DNA of 64,000 nt, taken from assembly GCF_029542205.1 (NCBI RefSeq), contig NZ_CP113783.1, positions 1,851,001-1,915,000 of the forward strand, given 5' to 3'. Positions within the stretch are counted from its first letter, which is position 1, and each line of letters opens with the position of its first letter. The DNA comes from Pseudoxanthomonas sp. SE1 (GTDB taxonomy: Bacteria; Pseudomonadota; Gammaproteobacteria; Xanthomonadales; Xanthomonadaceae). The position numbers and the translations under genes are program-made. This document shows positions 49,611 to 58,550 of this stretch, piece after piece. A model generated the notes under the pieces. The model was not told the origin of the DNA and ran no database searches. It worked only from the letters and a program-made list of their open reading frames with translations.

Positions 49611-51302
49611 GTGGGACGGAAGAAAGGAATCTTTCTGTCGGCAATGGGATTGCTGGCGTTGGGCGGGGGCATCTATCTGGCCGGATATATGACCTTGTGG
49701 TTGCTCGGCCTCGACGTCCCGCTTCGATGGGACACCTACTTGGGCTACCTGCGCGCGCTTGACCAGCCCCAGGTTGCGCCTTACGCCACGAAGATCAAGG
49801 CGGGCGGCGCGTTGGGATTCGGTCTACCGATACTCGTCTGGCTGGCAATGGCGATGCTGTTCATCAGGTCGCCGAAAGCGGCGCTGCACGGAGACGCGCG
49901 TTTCGCTCGCGCTGGCGACCTCGTCAGACAGGGCATGTTCGCACCTGCACCGGAAGGCATCGTGGTAGGCAGGCTGGGCGGAAAGCTGGTCCGATTGTCG
50001 GGCCAGCAGTTCGTCATCCTGGCCGCGCCGACGCGCTCGGGAAAGGGCGTTGGCGTCGTCATCCCCAATCTGCTGGAGTATCAGGGATCGGTGGTGGTCC
50101 TGGATATCAAGCAGGAGAACTTCGACCTGACCAGCGGCTGGCGCGCTAGCCAGGGTCAGGAGATCTATCTGTTCAACCCTTTCGCCGAAGACCGGCGGAC
50201 GCATCGCTGGAACCCGCTCAGCTACGTGTCGTCCGATCCTGCGTTCCGCATCTCGGACCTGCAGGCGATCGCCGCCATGCTGTATCCGGACGGAGACGGA
50301 AAAGACAAGTTCTGGATCAGCCATGCGCGGAACGCCTTCCTCGCTTTCACGCTGTACCTGTTCGAGAATCACGACGAAGAACGCCGTCGGAAGTGTCCTC
50401 CGGAATTGCTGTCCGCTCCCACCTTGGGGCGCGTGCATCGCCTTTCGGCGGGGAATGGCTCGCAACAGAAGCAATATCTGCAGGAGCTTTCGGCCAAGCC
50501 ATTCCTTAGCGAGCACGCCCGGACTGCGTTCGCCAACCTGCTTTCGCAGGCCGATGAGACGTTCTCGTCAATCCTGGGCACCTTCAAAGAGCCGTTGAAC
50601 GCGTTCGTCAATCCGGTCCTCGACGCGGCCACCAGTGGTGACGACTTCCTGATCACCGATGTCCGGAAGAAGCGCACGACGATCTATATCGGCATCCAGC
50701 CCAACAAGCTGGCCGAGAGCCGCGTGCTGGTGAACCTGTTCTTCAGTCAGTTGATCAACGAGAACACCCGCGAACTACCGCAGTCCAACCCGGCGCTCAA
50801 GCATCAGTGCCTGCTGCTGATGGACGAGTTCACTGCCATCGGCAGGGTGGACATCATCGCCAGTGCGGTGAGCTACATGGCGGGCTACAACCTGCGCCTG
50901 CTGCCGATCATCCAGAGCATGTCGCAACTGGACGCGGTGTACGGCAAGGAGGTGTCGCGGACCATCATCACCAACCACGCACTGCAGATCATCTACGCAC
51001 CCCGCGAACAGCAGGACGCCAACGACTATTCCGAAATGCTGGGCTACACCACCGTGCACCGTCGCAACCGCTCGCAATCGCACGGACAGCAGGGGAGCGT
51101 GTCATTCACGGAATCGTTGGAGCGCCGCGCGCTGATGTTGCCGCAGGAGCTGAAGGCGATGGGACCGGAGAAGGAGGTTTTCCTGTACGAGGGCATCCCG
51201 TATCCGGTGATGTGCGAGAAGATCAGGTACTACCAGGACAAGTATTTCACCAGGCGGCTGTTGCCGAAGGTGGACGTAAGTATGATCGAGGTTGGACCAT
51301 GA
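49611..51302 (+). CDS. virD4: VirD4-type coupling protein of a type IV secretion system
   Basis: This ATPase of the inner membrane feeds substrates to a type IV secretion channel. The 563-residue product has two N-terminal membrane segments (about 8-30 and 63-86) and then a cytosolic RecA-like domain: Walker A APTRSGKG (139-146), Walker B LLLMDE (401-406), and between them an all-alpha region (about 200-340). These features match VirD4/TraG and the xanthomonad VirD4 that recruits XVIPCD effectors. The start is a GTG at 49611 behind AAGGAG. None of virB1-virB11 is in the window, so it is orphaned here. The next coding stretch starts inside its stop codon (ATGA). Confidence 0.92.
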   Translation: MGRKKGIFLSAMGLLALGGGIYLAGYMTLWLLGLDVPLRWDTYLGYLRALDQPQVAPYATKIKAGGALGFGLPILVWLAMAMLFIRSPKAALHGDARFARAGDLVRQGMFAPAPEGIVVGRLGGKLVRLSGQQFVILAAPTRSGKGVGVVIPNLLEYQGSVVVLDIKQENFDLTSGWRASQGQEIYLFNPFAEDRRTHRWNPLSYVSSDPAFRISDLQAIAAMLYPDGDGKDKFWISHARNAFLAFTLYLFENHDEERRRKCPPELLSAPTLGRVHRLSAGNGSQQKQYLQELSAKPFLSEHARTAFANLLSQADETFSSILGTFKEPLNAFVNPVLDAATSGDDFLITDVRKKRTTIYIGIQPNKLAESRVLVNLFFSQLINENTRELPQSNPALKHQCLLLMDEFTAIGRVDIIASAVSYMAGYNLRLLPIIQSMSQLDAVYGKEVSRTIITNHALQIIYAPREQQDANDYSEMLGYTTVHRRNRSQSHGQQGSVSFTESLERRALMLPQELKAMGPEKEVFLYEGIPYPVMCEKIRYYQDKYFTRRLLPKVDVSMIEVGP

Positions 51303-51538
51303 ATGGAGATGGCAGTATCGCCGTTTCGCGTGTGGAGCTATGCGCCAATAGGGGCGACAAGCTCCACGATCTGCAACTGCTGCACGATCTGGCCATCATC
51401 AATGCCCGTACTGTGGCCGAAATGGGCCCGCTACCGGCCGGAGGGTTTCCGGTCGTTCCCAAGCGCAGGCCCAACCTTCCAGGTTCCATTTCGGCAGTGT
51501 CACCTTCGGCGCGTGCCGATCATCAGGAGAACGAGACG
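51299..51538 (+). other. Short reading frame downstream of virD4 that runs in frame into the lipoprotein gene
   Basis: An ATG at 51299 overlaps the virD4 stop (ATGA) and opens a frame of 80 codons: MNGDGSIAVSRVELCANRG, then DKLHDLQLLHDLAIINARTVAEMGP and a proline-rich end. It has no stop and continues straight into the lipoprotein sequence at 51539. Its start resembles the small protein that follows virD4 in the Xanthomonas type IV cluster (as I recall it, the gene between virD4 and virB7). A ribosome-binding site before 51539 suggests that the lipoprotein is made separately. So this is likely a remnant fused by deletion, or a fused gene of 291 residues. Confidence 0.55.
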
Positions 51539-52174
51539 ATGGATCTCAAGTGCATGGCCGTGGCGGCCAGCATGGCATTGGCGGCGTGCGCGCCGGCACA
51601 GGACGCATCCACCTCGGCCGAGGAGGGGGAGGACAAGCCGCTGCGCAAGTTGAACCCGAACCCGAAGCAGGCCTACGTCATCACGATGAAGGTCGAGGGG
51701 GCGCCGGGGCCGTTTGCGGTGGTCAGGGGTGTCGCCCAGTACGACGTAGAGAATGCGCCGGAATGTGGTCGCTACTTGAAGTTCGCAGGTGTGTATCCCG
51801 ACATGACCAGTATGGAATCATTCCCGCTGACCAGGGTTTCAGATACCGAGTACGAGGGCCGGGTATATTTTGATTTGCTCCTGGACGAAGACTACTTCGG
51901 GCGAGGCGTCTGTCGTTGGAAGTTCATGCAGGCGCAGGTGGCGCTCAAGGCTACGGGAGGAAAGCAAGAAACGGAATTTCTTCCATACTTGCGTGCCGAA
52001 GCAGTACACGCGGAAGAGTCACAAACGAGGTACTTCTGGAAAGGGCGTTATCCACGTAGTCAGACGGAGAATTTTCCTTCTTTCGGGCAGGAGGACAGAG
52101 CCAAGTTCGCGCAAGGTATTTCGGATGATGATCTGTTTATCATCAAGTTGACCTCCCGAAAGGTTCGGCCATGA
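51539..52174 (+). CDS. Lipoprotein, probable immunity protein for the downstream lipase
   Basis: The 211-residue product has a lipoprotein signal peptide (MDLKCMAVAASMALAACAP, lipobox LAAC), so it is anchored in the periplasm. The mature part is beta-rich with two cysteines (ECGRYL and VCRWKF). No domain is recognised. AGGAGA sits eight bases before the ATG at 51539. Its last bases overlap the lipase start (ATGA). An exported lipoprotein placed directly before an effector, and coupled to it, is the arrangement of Xanthomonas type IV immunity proteins, which protect the envelope against the effector. Its second half has less GC than its neighbours. Confidence 0.72.
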   Translation: MDLKCMAVAASMALAACAPAQDASTSAEEGEDKPLRKLNPNPKQAYVITMKVEGAPGPFAVVRGVAQYDVENAPECGRYLKFAGVYPDMTSMESFPLTRVSDTEYEGRVYFDLLLDEDYFGRGVCRWKFMQAQVALKATGGKQETEFLPYLRAEAVHAEESQTRYFWKGRYPRSQTENFPSFGQEDRAKFAQGISDDDLFIIKLTSRKVRP

Positions 52175-53736
52175 GCATGACTTCACAGCAGTACGCCGGC
52201 TTGGCGGACAAGTCATATAGCAATGAGCATAAAGTTGGCGTGTATCCACCCGGCAAGCGGCCGCTGTTCGAGTATGAGGGAGTCGAGTACGCCGTCCTCG
52301 AACACGCAAGCAACCCAAGGAACGGCTACCAAGGCATGATCTTCCAGCGCGTGGATACTGGCGAGATCATTGTGGCCCACCGGGGCACGGAGGAGATCAT
52401 CAAGGATGGTGCGCTTACAGATGGAAGCATGATGCTCTCGCGCGTCAATCCACAGGTGGCGGAAGCCTTAGCGCTGACCCAGCGTGCAATCGACAGAGAC
52501 AATGACATCGGTCGCGAGACAGGCTATGCCCCCGAAGTCACCGTCACCGGCCACTCGCTGGGCGGCACGCTGGCTCAGATCACCGCGCACCACTTCGGGC
52601 TGCGCGGCGAGACCTTCAACGCCTATGGCGCGGCGAGTCTTGGCTACCGCATCGACAAGGGCGGCGACAACATCCTCAATCATGTCATGGCCGGCGATAC
52701 CGTCAGCGCCGCCAGCCCGCATTTCGGACAGGTGAGGGTATATGCCAACGCCGGTGAGATCGCGGCTTTGCACAACTGCGGCTATGCCAACGACCGCAAT
52801 CCGCTCGATCCGCGCGCCCCGGGCGTAGCCATCGGCGTATTGGCCGGCTCCCACCGCATGCATCACTTCCTCAACGAGGACGGCGAGGGCAAGCTAGATC
52901 GTTCCGCGCTGTCCGATCCTGCTGCGCGACAGTTGGCCGAGGTGTTCGATCCCATGATCGACAAGTTCCGCGGCGATGTGGCCGCGGGGCGGGGTATCGC
53001 CACGGTCGCCGCGCGTGGTCTCCACGGCAATGCGTTGGATGCCCTGGGCGAACTGCGCGGCCCGTTGCCGGCCGGCGAGCCGGCGGCGCGGGCGGAACGC
53101 GCCGCCGCAGCGGAGGCCGAGGTGGCGCAACGGCTTGCCGATTACCATGCTCAGCGGCAGCAGTTCTTCAGCGAGCGCCTTCCTCCTAAGAATCCGGACG
53201 CACAGCCGCCCGATCTCTTGCGGCGGCCGGAAACGAAAGACACCCCGGTCTTCCACTCCCCGACGCCGGATTACCTGCAATCCAAGCCATCGTCATGGGG
53301 CGGGCCGGGGACGGAGGACTCGCACCGTGACAGGAGTGCGCCATCGCTGGATATCCGGGCTCAACGGGACGACCAGGTGCAGGCGTTTCCGACCGATCAT
53401 CCGCGGTATCCCTTGTATGCCGCTCTGGAAGAGCGATTGCCGGGCGTGGCGAAAGAGAAGGTGGCCGAGATCACGCACCAGGCCGTGGTGGGCGGCATTA
53501 CCGACATGCGGCAGATCCGGGCCGTGATCGTCCATGACGACCAGGCATGGGTGGCGGGCCGGACACCCGGCGACCGAGCCAACGTGTCGCTGTCCGAGCC
53601 GTCTCCTTCCTTGCACGAGAGCCTGCGCGGGATCGAGTCATCCGACCGCCAGCAGATGCAGCAGACGGCGCAGTTCCAGGAGCAGCAGAGGTCGGCCAGC
53701 CAGGGCCATAGCGCACCGGGCCACGCGCTGACCTGA
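52171..53736 (+). CDS. Lipase-fold type IV effector candidate with XVIPCD-like tail
   Basis: The 521-residue protein has no signal peptide. The first 240 residues form a class 3 lipase-like alpha/beta hydrolase domain with the nucleophile elbow GHSLGG (127-132, S129). A likely acid is D176 in MAGDTVS and the histidine is one of H228-H232 in GSHRMHH. A glutamine- and alanine-rich linker (about 250-400) follows. The last 113 residues (from DHPRYPLY at 409) contain GITDMRQIRAVIVHD, a sequence with VSLSEPSPSLHESLRGI and a glutamine-rich end, similar to the XVIPCD region that Xanthomonas VirD4 recognises. The gene overlaps the lipoprotein stop by four bases. Confidence 0.8.
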   Translation: MSMTSQQYAGLADKSYSNEHKVGVYPPGKRPLFEYEGVEYAVLEHASNPRNGYQGMIFQRVDTGEIIVAHRGTEEIIKDGALTDGSMMLSRVNPQVAEALALTQRAIDRDNDIGRETGYAPEVTVTGHSLGGTLAQITAHHFGLRGETFNAYGAASLGYRIDKGGDNILNHVMAGDTVSAASPHFGQVRVYANAGEIAALHNCGYANDRNPLDPRAPGVAIGVLAGSHRMHHFLNEDGEGKLDRSALSDPAARQLAEVFDPMIDKFRGDVAAGRGIATVAARGLHGNALDALGELRGPLPAGEPAARAERAAAAEAEVAQRLADYHAQRQQFFSERLPPKNPDAQPPDLLRRPETKDTPVFHSPTPDYLQSKPSSWGGPGTEDSHRDRSAPSLDIRAQRDDQVQAFPTDHPRYPLYAALEERLPGVAKEKVAEITHQAVVGGITDMRQIRAVIVHDDQAWVAGRTPGDRANVSLSEPSPSLHESLRGIESSDRQQMQQTAQFQEQQRSASQGHSAPGHALT

Positions 53737-53807
53737 GCCGTACCGAAGGAGGGGCTTTGGCCCCGACTTGGGACCATCCGCTCTGTTGCGGTCTGGTGGT
53801 GACAGAG

Positions 53808-53834
53808 CATCGGCGCTGAAGCCGCTCCTACAAG
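53808..53834 (-). repeat. GTAG-type REP sequence
   Basis: On the minus strand GTAGGAGCGGCTTCAGCGCC is followed by GATGCTC, which can fold with the GAGC near the start. This resembles the REP elements with a GTAG head found in Stenotrophomonas and Xanthomonas relatives. It lies between the lipase gene and the RND terminator. Confidence 0.6.
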
Positions 53835-53835
53835 A

Positions 53836-53860
53836 AAAGCCCCGGCATGGCCGGGGCTTT
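53836..53860 (-). terminator. Terminator after the downstream RND permease gene
   Basis: Arms AAAGCCCCGGC and GCCGGGGCTTT flank a three-base loop. It sits 25 bases from the stop of the RND gene and is T-flanked on both strands. Confidence 0.8.
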
Positions 53861-53885
53861 CTCGTTGACGTGCAGTGCGGTGGGA

Positions 53886-56800
53886 TCAGTGCCCGCCCGC
53901 CGGTTCCGCAGGCAACATGCCATCAGCGTCTTCCGCCGTCTCGCGGTCGTGCGCATGGTCGCGGGCCAGGTACAGGTAGAACGCCGGCAGCACGAACAAC
54001 GTGAACAAGGTGCCGATGGTCATGCCCGAGGCGATCACGACGCCCATCGAGAAGCGCGAGGCGGCGCCCGGGCCGCTGGCGATCAGCAACGGGATCATCG
54101 CGAACACCAGCGCGGCGGTGGTCATCAGCACCGGGCGCAGGCGGATGGCGGCGGCTTCCTCGATCGCTTCGCGCTTGGACAAGCCGCGTTCGATCTGCAG
54201 CTTGTTGGCGAATTCCACGATCAGGATGCCGTGCTTGGAGATCACGCCGACCAGCGTCACCAGGCCCACCTGTGTGTAGATGTTGATGCTCATGCCGGGG
54301 AAGGCTTCGATCTGCATCATGCCCAGGATGCCGCTGAGGATCGCCAGCACGTTCACCGTCAACAGCGCGCCGCAGATCGCCATCGGGACGGTCAACAGCA
54401 TGATCAGCGCATCACGGAAGCTCTCGAACTGTGCCGCCAGCACGAGGAAGATCACGATCAGCGCCAGTGCCAGCGTGACCAGCATCGCCGCGCCTTCCTG
54501 CTTGTATTGCCGCGACTCGCCGGCGTAGTCCACCGAATATCCCTGTGGCAGCACTTCCTTCGCGGCCTGTTCGAGGATCGCCAGTGCCTCGCCCTTGCTC
54601 ACGCCGGGGCGCGGGGCGAAGGTGATGGATACCGCGTTGAGCTGCTGGAACCGCTTCAGCGATTGCGGCTGCGCGCTTTCCTTCAGCGTCACCAGGGTCG
54701 ACAGCGGAATCAGTTCGCCGTCGCGGGTGCGCGTGTAGTAGTTCTCCAGGTCGCTGGCGTTGAGGCGGTCGCTGCGCTGCACCTGCGGGATCACCAGGTA
54801 TGAGCGGTTCTGCATCGCGAAGCGGTTGGTGTAGCCGCCGGACAGCATCGCCGCCATGTCGGCCGCCAGCGTGCGCATGTCGATGCCCAAGCTGGCCGCC
54901 TTGTCGCGGTCGATGTTGACCTCGATGCGCGGCTTGTCGATCTTCAGGTCCTTGTCCAGGAAGATGAAGCGCTTGCTCTCCATCGCCTTCATCAGGATCT
55001 GGTCGGCCAGTTCCGCCAACTGGCTCAGGTCGCCCACGCCACCGATGACGAACTCGCCGCCACCGCCGTCGCCGCCCGCACTCGGTAGCGAGGGCGGGAC
55101 CAGCGCGAAGATGTTCAGGCCGCTGACCTGGCTCATCTTGGGCTGCAGTTCTTGCTGCAGTACCGCATTGGTCGAGCGCTCGCGCTCGCTCCACGGCTTC
55201 AGCACGAAGCCGGCCATCGCGCTGGGGCTGGCACCGCCGCCGCTGCCGCCGAAGCCGCCGTTGAACAGGAAGTAGTCCTGCACTTCCGGAACGCCCTTGG
55301 CGATGGCGGTCACTTCCTCGGTGTAGCGTTCGACATAGTCCAGCGTGGAGTAGGGGTCCGCGCTGGCGACGGAGAAGATGAAACCTTCGTCCTCCAGCGG
55401 TGCCGGCTCCTTGGGTGCGGTCATGTACAGGAACACGCACGACACCAGCACCAGGATGCCGAACACGCCGATCACCGACTTGGTTTCCATCGTGCCGTGC
55501 AGGCGGCGCTGGTAGCCGGCATTGATCTTCTCGAAGCGTTCGTCCAGCCACTTCTCCAGCTTGCCCTTGCCGCCTTCGCTGTGCGGCTTGAGGATCTTGG
55601 CGCACATCATCGGGGTCAGCGTCAGCGCGATGACACCGGACAACAGCACCGAGCCGGCCAGGGTGAAGGCGAATTCGGTGAACAGCACGCCGGTCATGCC
55701 GCCCTGGAAGCCGATCGGCAGGTACACCGCCACCAGCGTGGTGGTCATGGCCACGACCGGCCAGGCCAGCTCGCGTGCGCCCTTGATGGCCGCCTCGTAT
55801 GGCGACATGCCTTCCTCGATGTGGCGGTGGATGTTCTCCAGCACGATGATCGCGTCATCCACCACGATGCCGATCGCCAGCACCATCGCCAGCAGGGTCA
55901 GCAGGTTGATGGTGAAACCCATCAGCAGCATCAGGAACAGCGCGCCCACCAGCGACAACGGCACCGTCACCGCGGGGATCAGCACGCTGCGCAGCGAGCC
56001 CAGGAACAGGAAGATCACCACGATCACGATGATCACCGCTTCCACGATGGTGCTGACGACCTCGTCGATGGCGTCCTGGATCTGCTCGGTGCTGTCGTAG
56101 GGGATCGTGGCCTTGATGCCTTCCGGCAACTGCGGGACGATCTCGTTGTCCCACAACGTACGCACGTCCTTGATGACGTCCAGCGAGTTCGCGTCCGGCG
56201 ACACGAAGATGCCCATGAACGTGGCGGCTTCGCCGTTGATGCGGACCGACGTGCCGTAGCTTTCAGACCCCAGTTGCACATCGGCCACGTCGCCGAGGCG
56301 CACGATGGCGCCGTTCTGCTCGCGGATGATGAGCTGGCGGAACTCGTCGGCATTGCGCAGGTCCGTGCGCGCGGTCATGTCGATGGCGACCATCTGGCCC
56401 TTGGTCGAGCCCACCGCCGCCAGCACGTTGTTCGACGAGAGGGCCGTGGACACATCGCTCGCGGTCACCTGCAGCGCCGTCATGCGGTCCGGCTTCAGCC
56501 ACACGCGCATGGCGAACGTGCCGGCGCCGAGGATGTCGGCGCGCTGCACGCCGGACACGGTGACCAGCTTGGGCTGGACCACGCGGGTCAGGTAGTCGGT
56601 GATCTGGTTGTTGTCCAGCGTCTCGCTTGCGAAGGACACGTACATCGCCGCGATCTGCTGGCCCTGCTGCAGGTCGATCACCGGATCCTCGGATTCCGGC
56701 GGCAACTGGCCGCGCATCTTGTTGACCTTGGCGGCGATCTGGGTGAGCGCCTCGTTCGGGTCCTGGTCGAGCTTGATGTAAGCCTGGATCACGCTGGCAC

Positions 56801-57059
56801 CGGCCGAACTGGTCGAGCTGAGGTACTCGATGCCTTCGGCGCTGGCCACCTCGCGTTCAAGCGGCGTGGTGATGAAGCCCTGGATCAGGTCGGCATCGGC
56901 ACCGTAGTAGGTGGTGCTGATGTTCACCACGGCGTTGCGCAGTTCCGGGTACTGGCGCACGTTCAATTCGGTGAACGAGCGCAGGCCGAACAGCAGGATG
57001 AAGAGGCTGACGACGATCGCCAGCACCGGTTTGTTGATGAAGATGTCGGTGAATTTCAT
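53886..57059 (-). CDS. RND efflux transporter, HAE1 family permease (second system)
   Basis: The 1057-residue inner-membrane pump of the resistance-nodulation-division class uses the proton gradient to export drugs. It begins MKFTDIFINKPVLAIVVSLF and shows the proton-relay pair in GIVVDDAIIVLEN and the lysine in VISKHGILIVEFANK. Two large periplasmic loops are present between helices 1-2 and 7-8. The length is typical. It lies 12 bases downstream of its adaptor gene. A glycine-rich loop (FLFNGGFGGSGGGAS) replaces the usual sequence near the middle. No outer-membrane channel gene is next to it. Confidence 0.93.
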   Translation of the reverse strand: MKFTDIFINKPVLAIVVSLFILLFGLRSFTELNVRQYPELRNAVVNISTTYYGADADLIQGFITTPLEREVASAEGIEYLSSTSSAGASVIQAYIKLDQDPNEALTQIAAKVNKMRGQLPPESEDPVIDLQQGQQIAAMYVSFASETLDNNQITDYLTRVVQPKLVTVSGVQRADILGAGTFAMRVWLKPDRMTALQVTASDVSTALSSNNVLAAVGSTKGQMVAIDMTARTDLRNADEFRQLIIREQNGAIVRLGDVADVQLGSESYGTSVRINGEAATFMGIFVSPDANSLDVIKDVRTLWDNEIVPQLPEGIKATIPYDSTEQIQDAIDEVVSTIVEAVIIVIVVIFLFLGSLRSVLIPAVTVPLSLVGALFLMLLMGFTINLLTLLAMVLAIGIVVDDAIIVLENIHRHIEEGMSPYEAAIKGARELAWPVVAMTTTLVAVYLPIGFQGGMTGVLFTEFAFTLAGSVLLSGVIALTLTPMMCAKILKPHSEGGKGKLEKWLDERFEKINAGYQRRLHGTMETKSVIGVFGILVLVSCVFLYMTAPKEPAPLEDEGFIFSVASADPYSTLDYVERYTEEVTAIAKGVPEVQDYFLFNGGFGGSGGGASPSAMAGFVLKPWSERERSTNAVLQQELQPKMSQVSGLNIFALVPPSLPSAGGDGGGGEFVIGGVGDLSQLAELADQILMKAMESKRFIFLDKDLKIDKPRIEVNIDRDKAASLGIDMRTLAADMAAMLSGGYTNRFAMQNRSYLVIPQVQRSDRLNASDLENYYTRTRDGELIPLSTLVTLKESAQPQSLKRFQQLNAVSITFAPRPGVSKGEALAILEQAAKEVLPQGYSVDYAGESRQYKQEGAAMLVTLALALIVIFLVLAAQFESFRDALIMLLTVPMAICGALLTVNVLAILSGILGMMQIEAFPGMSINIYTQVGLVTLVGVISKHGILIVEFANKLQIERGLSKREAIEEAAAIRLRPVLMTTAALVFAMIPLLIASGPGAASRFSMGVVIASGMTIGTLFTLFVLPAFYLYLARDHAHDRETAEDADGMLPAEPAGGH

Positions 57060-57071
57060 GCCGTCGCTCCG

Positions 57072-58268
57072 TCAACGGTTTTCGGGCTTGGGCTGGGCCT
57101 CGGTCACCGGCTGCACCTTGTTGTTGACCACCACCTCGGCATCGTTGCGCAGCTTCAGCAGGCCGCTGGTGGCCACGCGTTCGCCGGGCTTCAGCCCTTC
57201 GGTGACGGCGATCAGGTCGCCGCGGGTGGCCCCGGTCTTCACGAAGCGCTGGCGTACCACCAGCTTCTTGCCGGTCAGCGGCTTGCCCTGCATATCCTTC
57301 TCGCCTTCGGCGCGCTGCACTTCCTGGATCACGTACACCGCGTTGCCGTAAGGGTTGAAGCTGATCGCGGTCTGCGGCACCACCACCACCTTGCGGCTGT
57401 CGCCGGTGTCGAAGCCGACATGCGCGAACGCGCCCGGACGTAGGTTGTACTCCGGGTTGGGAAGCGTCGCCTGCACCTTGAAGTTGCGCGTGGCCGGATC
57501 GACCTGCGGCTCCACCGCCGTGACTTCGCCCTCGAACACCTGGCCGGGCAGGGCGTCCACGGTGGCGCGGACCTTCGCTCCCGGCAGTACCTGGCCCACG
57601 CGTTGCTCGGGCAGGGTGAAGTCGAGGTAGATCGGGTCCAGTGCCTGCAGGCTGACGATAGGGTCGCCCGGGTTGATGAACTGGCCCAGGTTGACCTTGC
57701 GGATGCCCAGCACGCCATCGAACGGGGCGCGGATGGTCTTCTGCGCGATCAGGGCGCGCTGCGCCTCCACCTGCGCGAGCGACGTGGCGGCCACGGTGGC
57801 GCGCTCTTCCGCTTCGGCCTGCGAGACCAGCTTGTCGCGCGCCAGGGCCTGCCAGCGATCACGCTGGACGGCTGCCAGCTTGGCAGAGGCTTCCAGCGAT
57901 TTCATCACAGCCAGTTCGTTGGCCGTGTTGAGCTGGGCCAGCACGGTGCCGGCCTTCACCGGCTTGCCGACGTCGATGGACAGGCTGCGTACCACACCCC
58001 CGGCCTCGGTGGTCACGTCGGTGCCATTGATGGCCACGAAGGTGCCTACGGCCTGCTGCGCGTCGACCCATTCCTCCTGCTTCGCGGTCCAGTCGGTCAC
58101 CGCCGCGGCAGGCTGCGGCATGTTGTCGAAGAAGTCGTTCATGCCCTTGCCCATGATCGCCTTGACGGCGAACACACCGCCAAAGATCACCACGACGGCG
58201 ATCAGCATCAGGATCATGCGGCGGGTGGTGGAGGGCGTTTTCCTTGCGGCCGGATCTTTCCGTGTCAT
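57072..58268 (-). CDS. RND periplasmic adaptor protein (second system)
   Basis: This 398-residue membrane fusion protein joins the inner-membrane pump to an outer-membrane channel. It has an N-terminal membrane anchor (MILMLIAVVVIFGGVFAV, about residues 18-35), not a lipobox, so it is held by a transmembrane segment. Then come a split lipoyl domain, an alpha-hairpin (LAAVQRDRWQALARDKLVSQAEAEER) and the beta-barrel and membrane-proximal domains (RKVNLGQFINPGDPIVS and later). The ATG at 58268 starts MTRKDPAARKTPSTTRR. It precedes the permease gene. Confidence 0.9.
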   Translation of the reverse strand: MTRKDPAARKTPSTTRRMILMLIAVVVIFGGVFAVKAIMGKGMNDFFDNMPQPAAAVTDWTAKQEEWVDAQQAVGTFVAINGTDVTTEAGGVVRSLSIDVGKPVKAGTVLAQLNTANELAVMKSLEASAKLAAVQRDRWQALARDKLVSQAEAEERATVAATSLAQVEAQRALIAQKTIRAPFDGVLGIRKVNLGQFINPGDPIVSLQALDPIYLDFTLPEQRVGQVLPGAKVRATVDALPGQVFEGEVTAVEPQVDPATRNFKVQATLPNPEYNLRPGAFAHVGFDTGDSRKVVVVPQTAISFNPYGNAVYVIQEVQRAEGEKDMQGKPLTGKKLVVRQRFVKTGATRGDLIAVTEGLKPGERVATSGLLKLRNDAEVVVNNKVQPVTEAQPKPENR

Positions 58269-58510
58269 GGAGTGGTCTTCGTCAAGTCGGGGGAAGTCGT
58301 CAGGTCGACGAACGAGCAGCGTCGCGATCGACATGATCAATCGCGGGATTATCACGGATTGAGACCGGCACACATAGTGCAGGAAGGCATGGCGCGCGGC
58401 CGGGCACGCGCCATTGCGCGTGTGCCCGGCGCCCAGCAGGTCGCAGGCGGGGCTTCGCGGACAGCCGGACAACCTCTGCGTCCGCGATGTCATGGCCTGC
58501 AAAAAGGAAG

Positions 58511-58533
58511 AGCCCCGGCATGGCCGGGGCTCC
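58511..58533 (-). terminator. Terminator after the first RND permease gene
   Basis: Arms GAGCCCCGGC and GCCGGGGCTC flank a three-base loop, close to the stop of the 58551 gene. It separates the two efflux operons, so they are likely transcribed apart. Confidence 0.78.
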
Positions 58534-58550
58534 CTGTTCCTTCACTCCCC

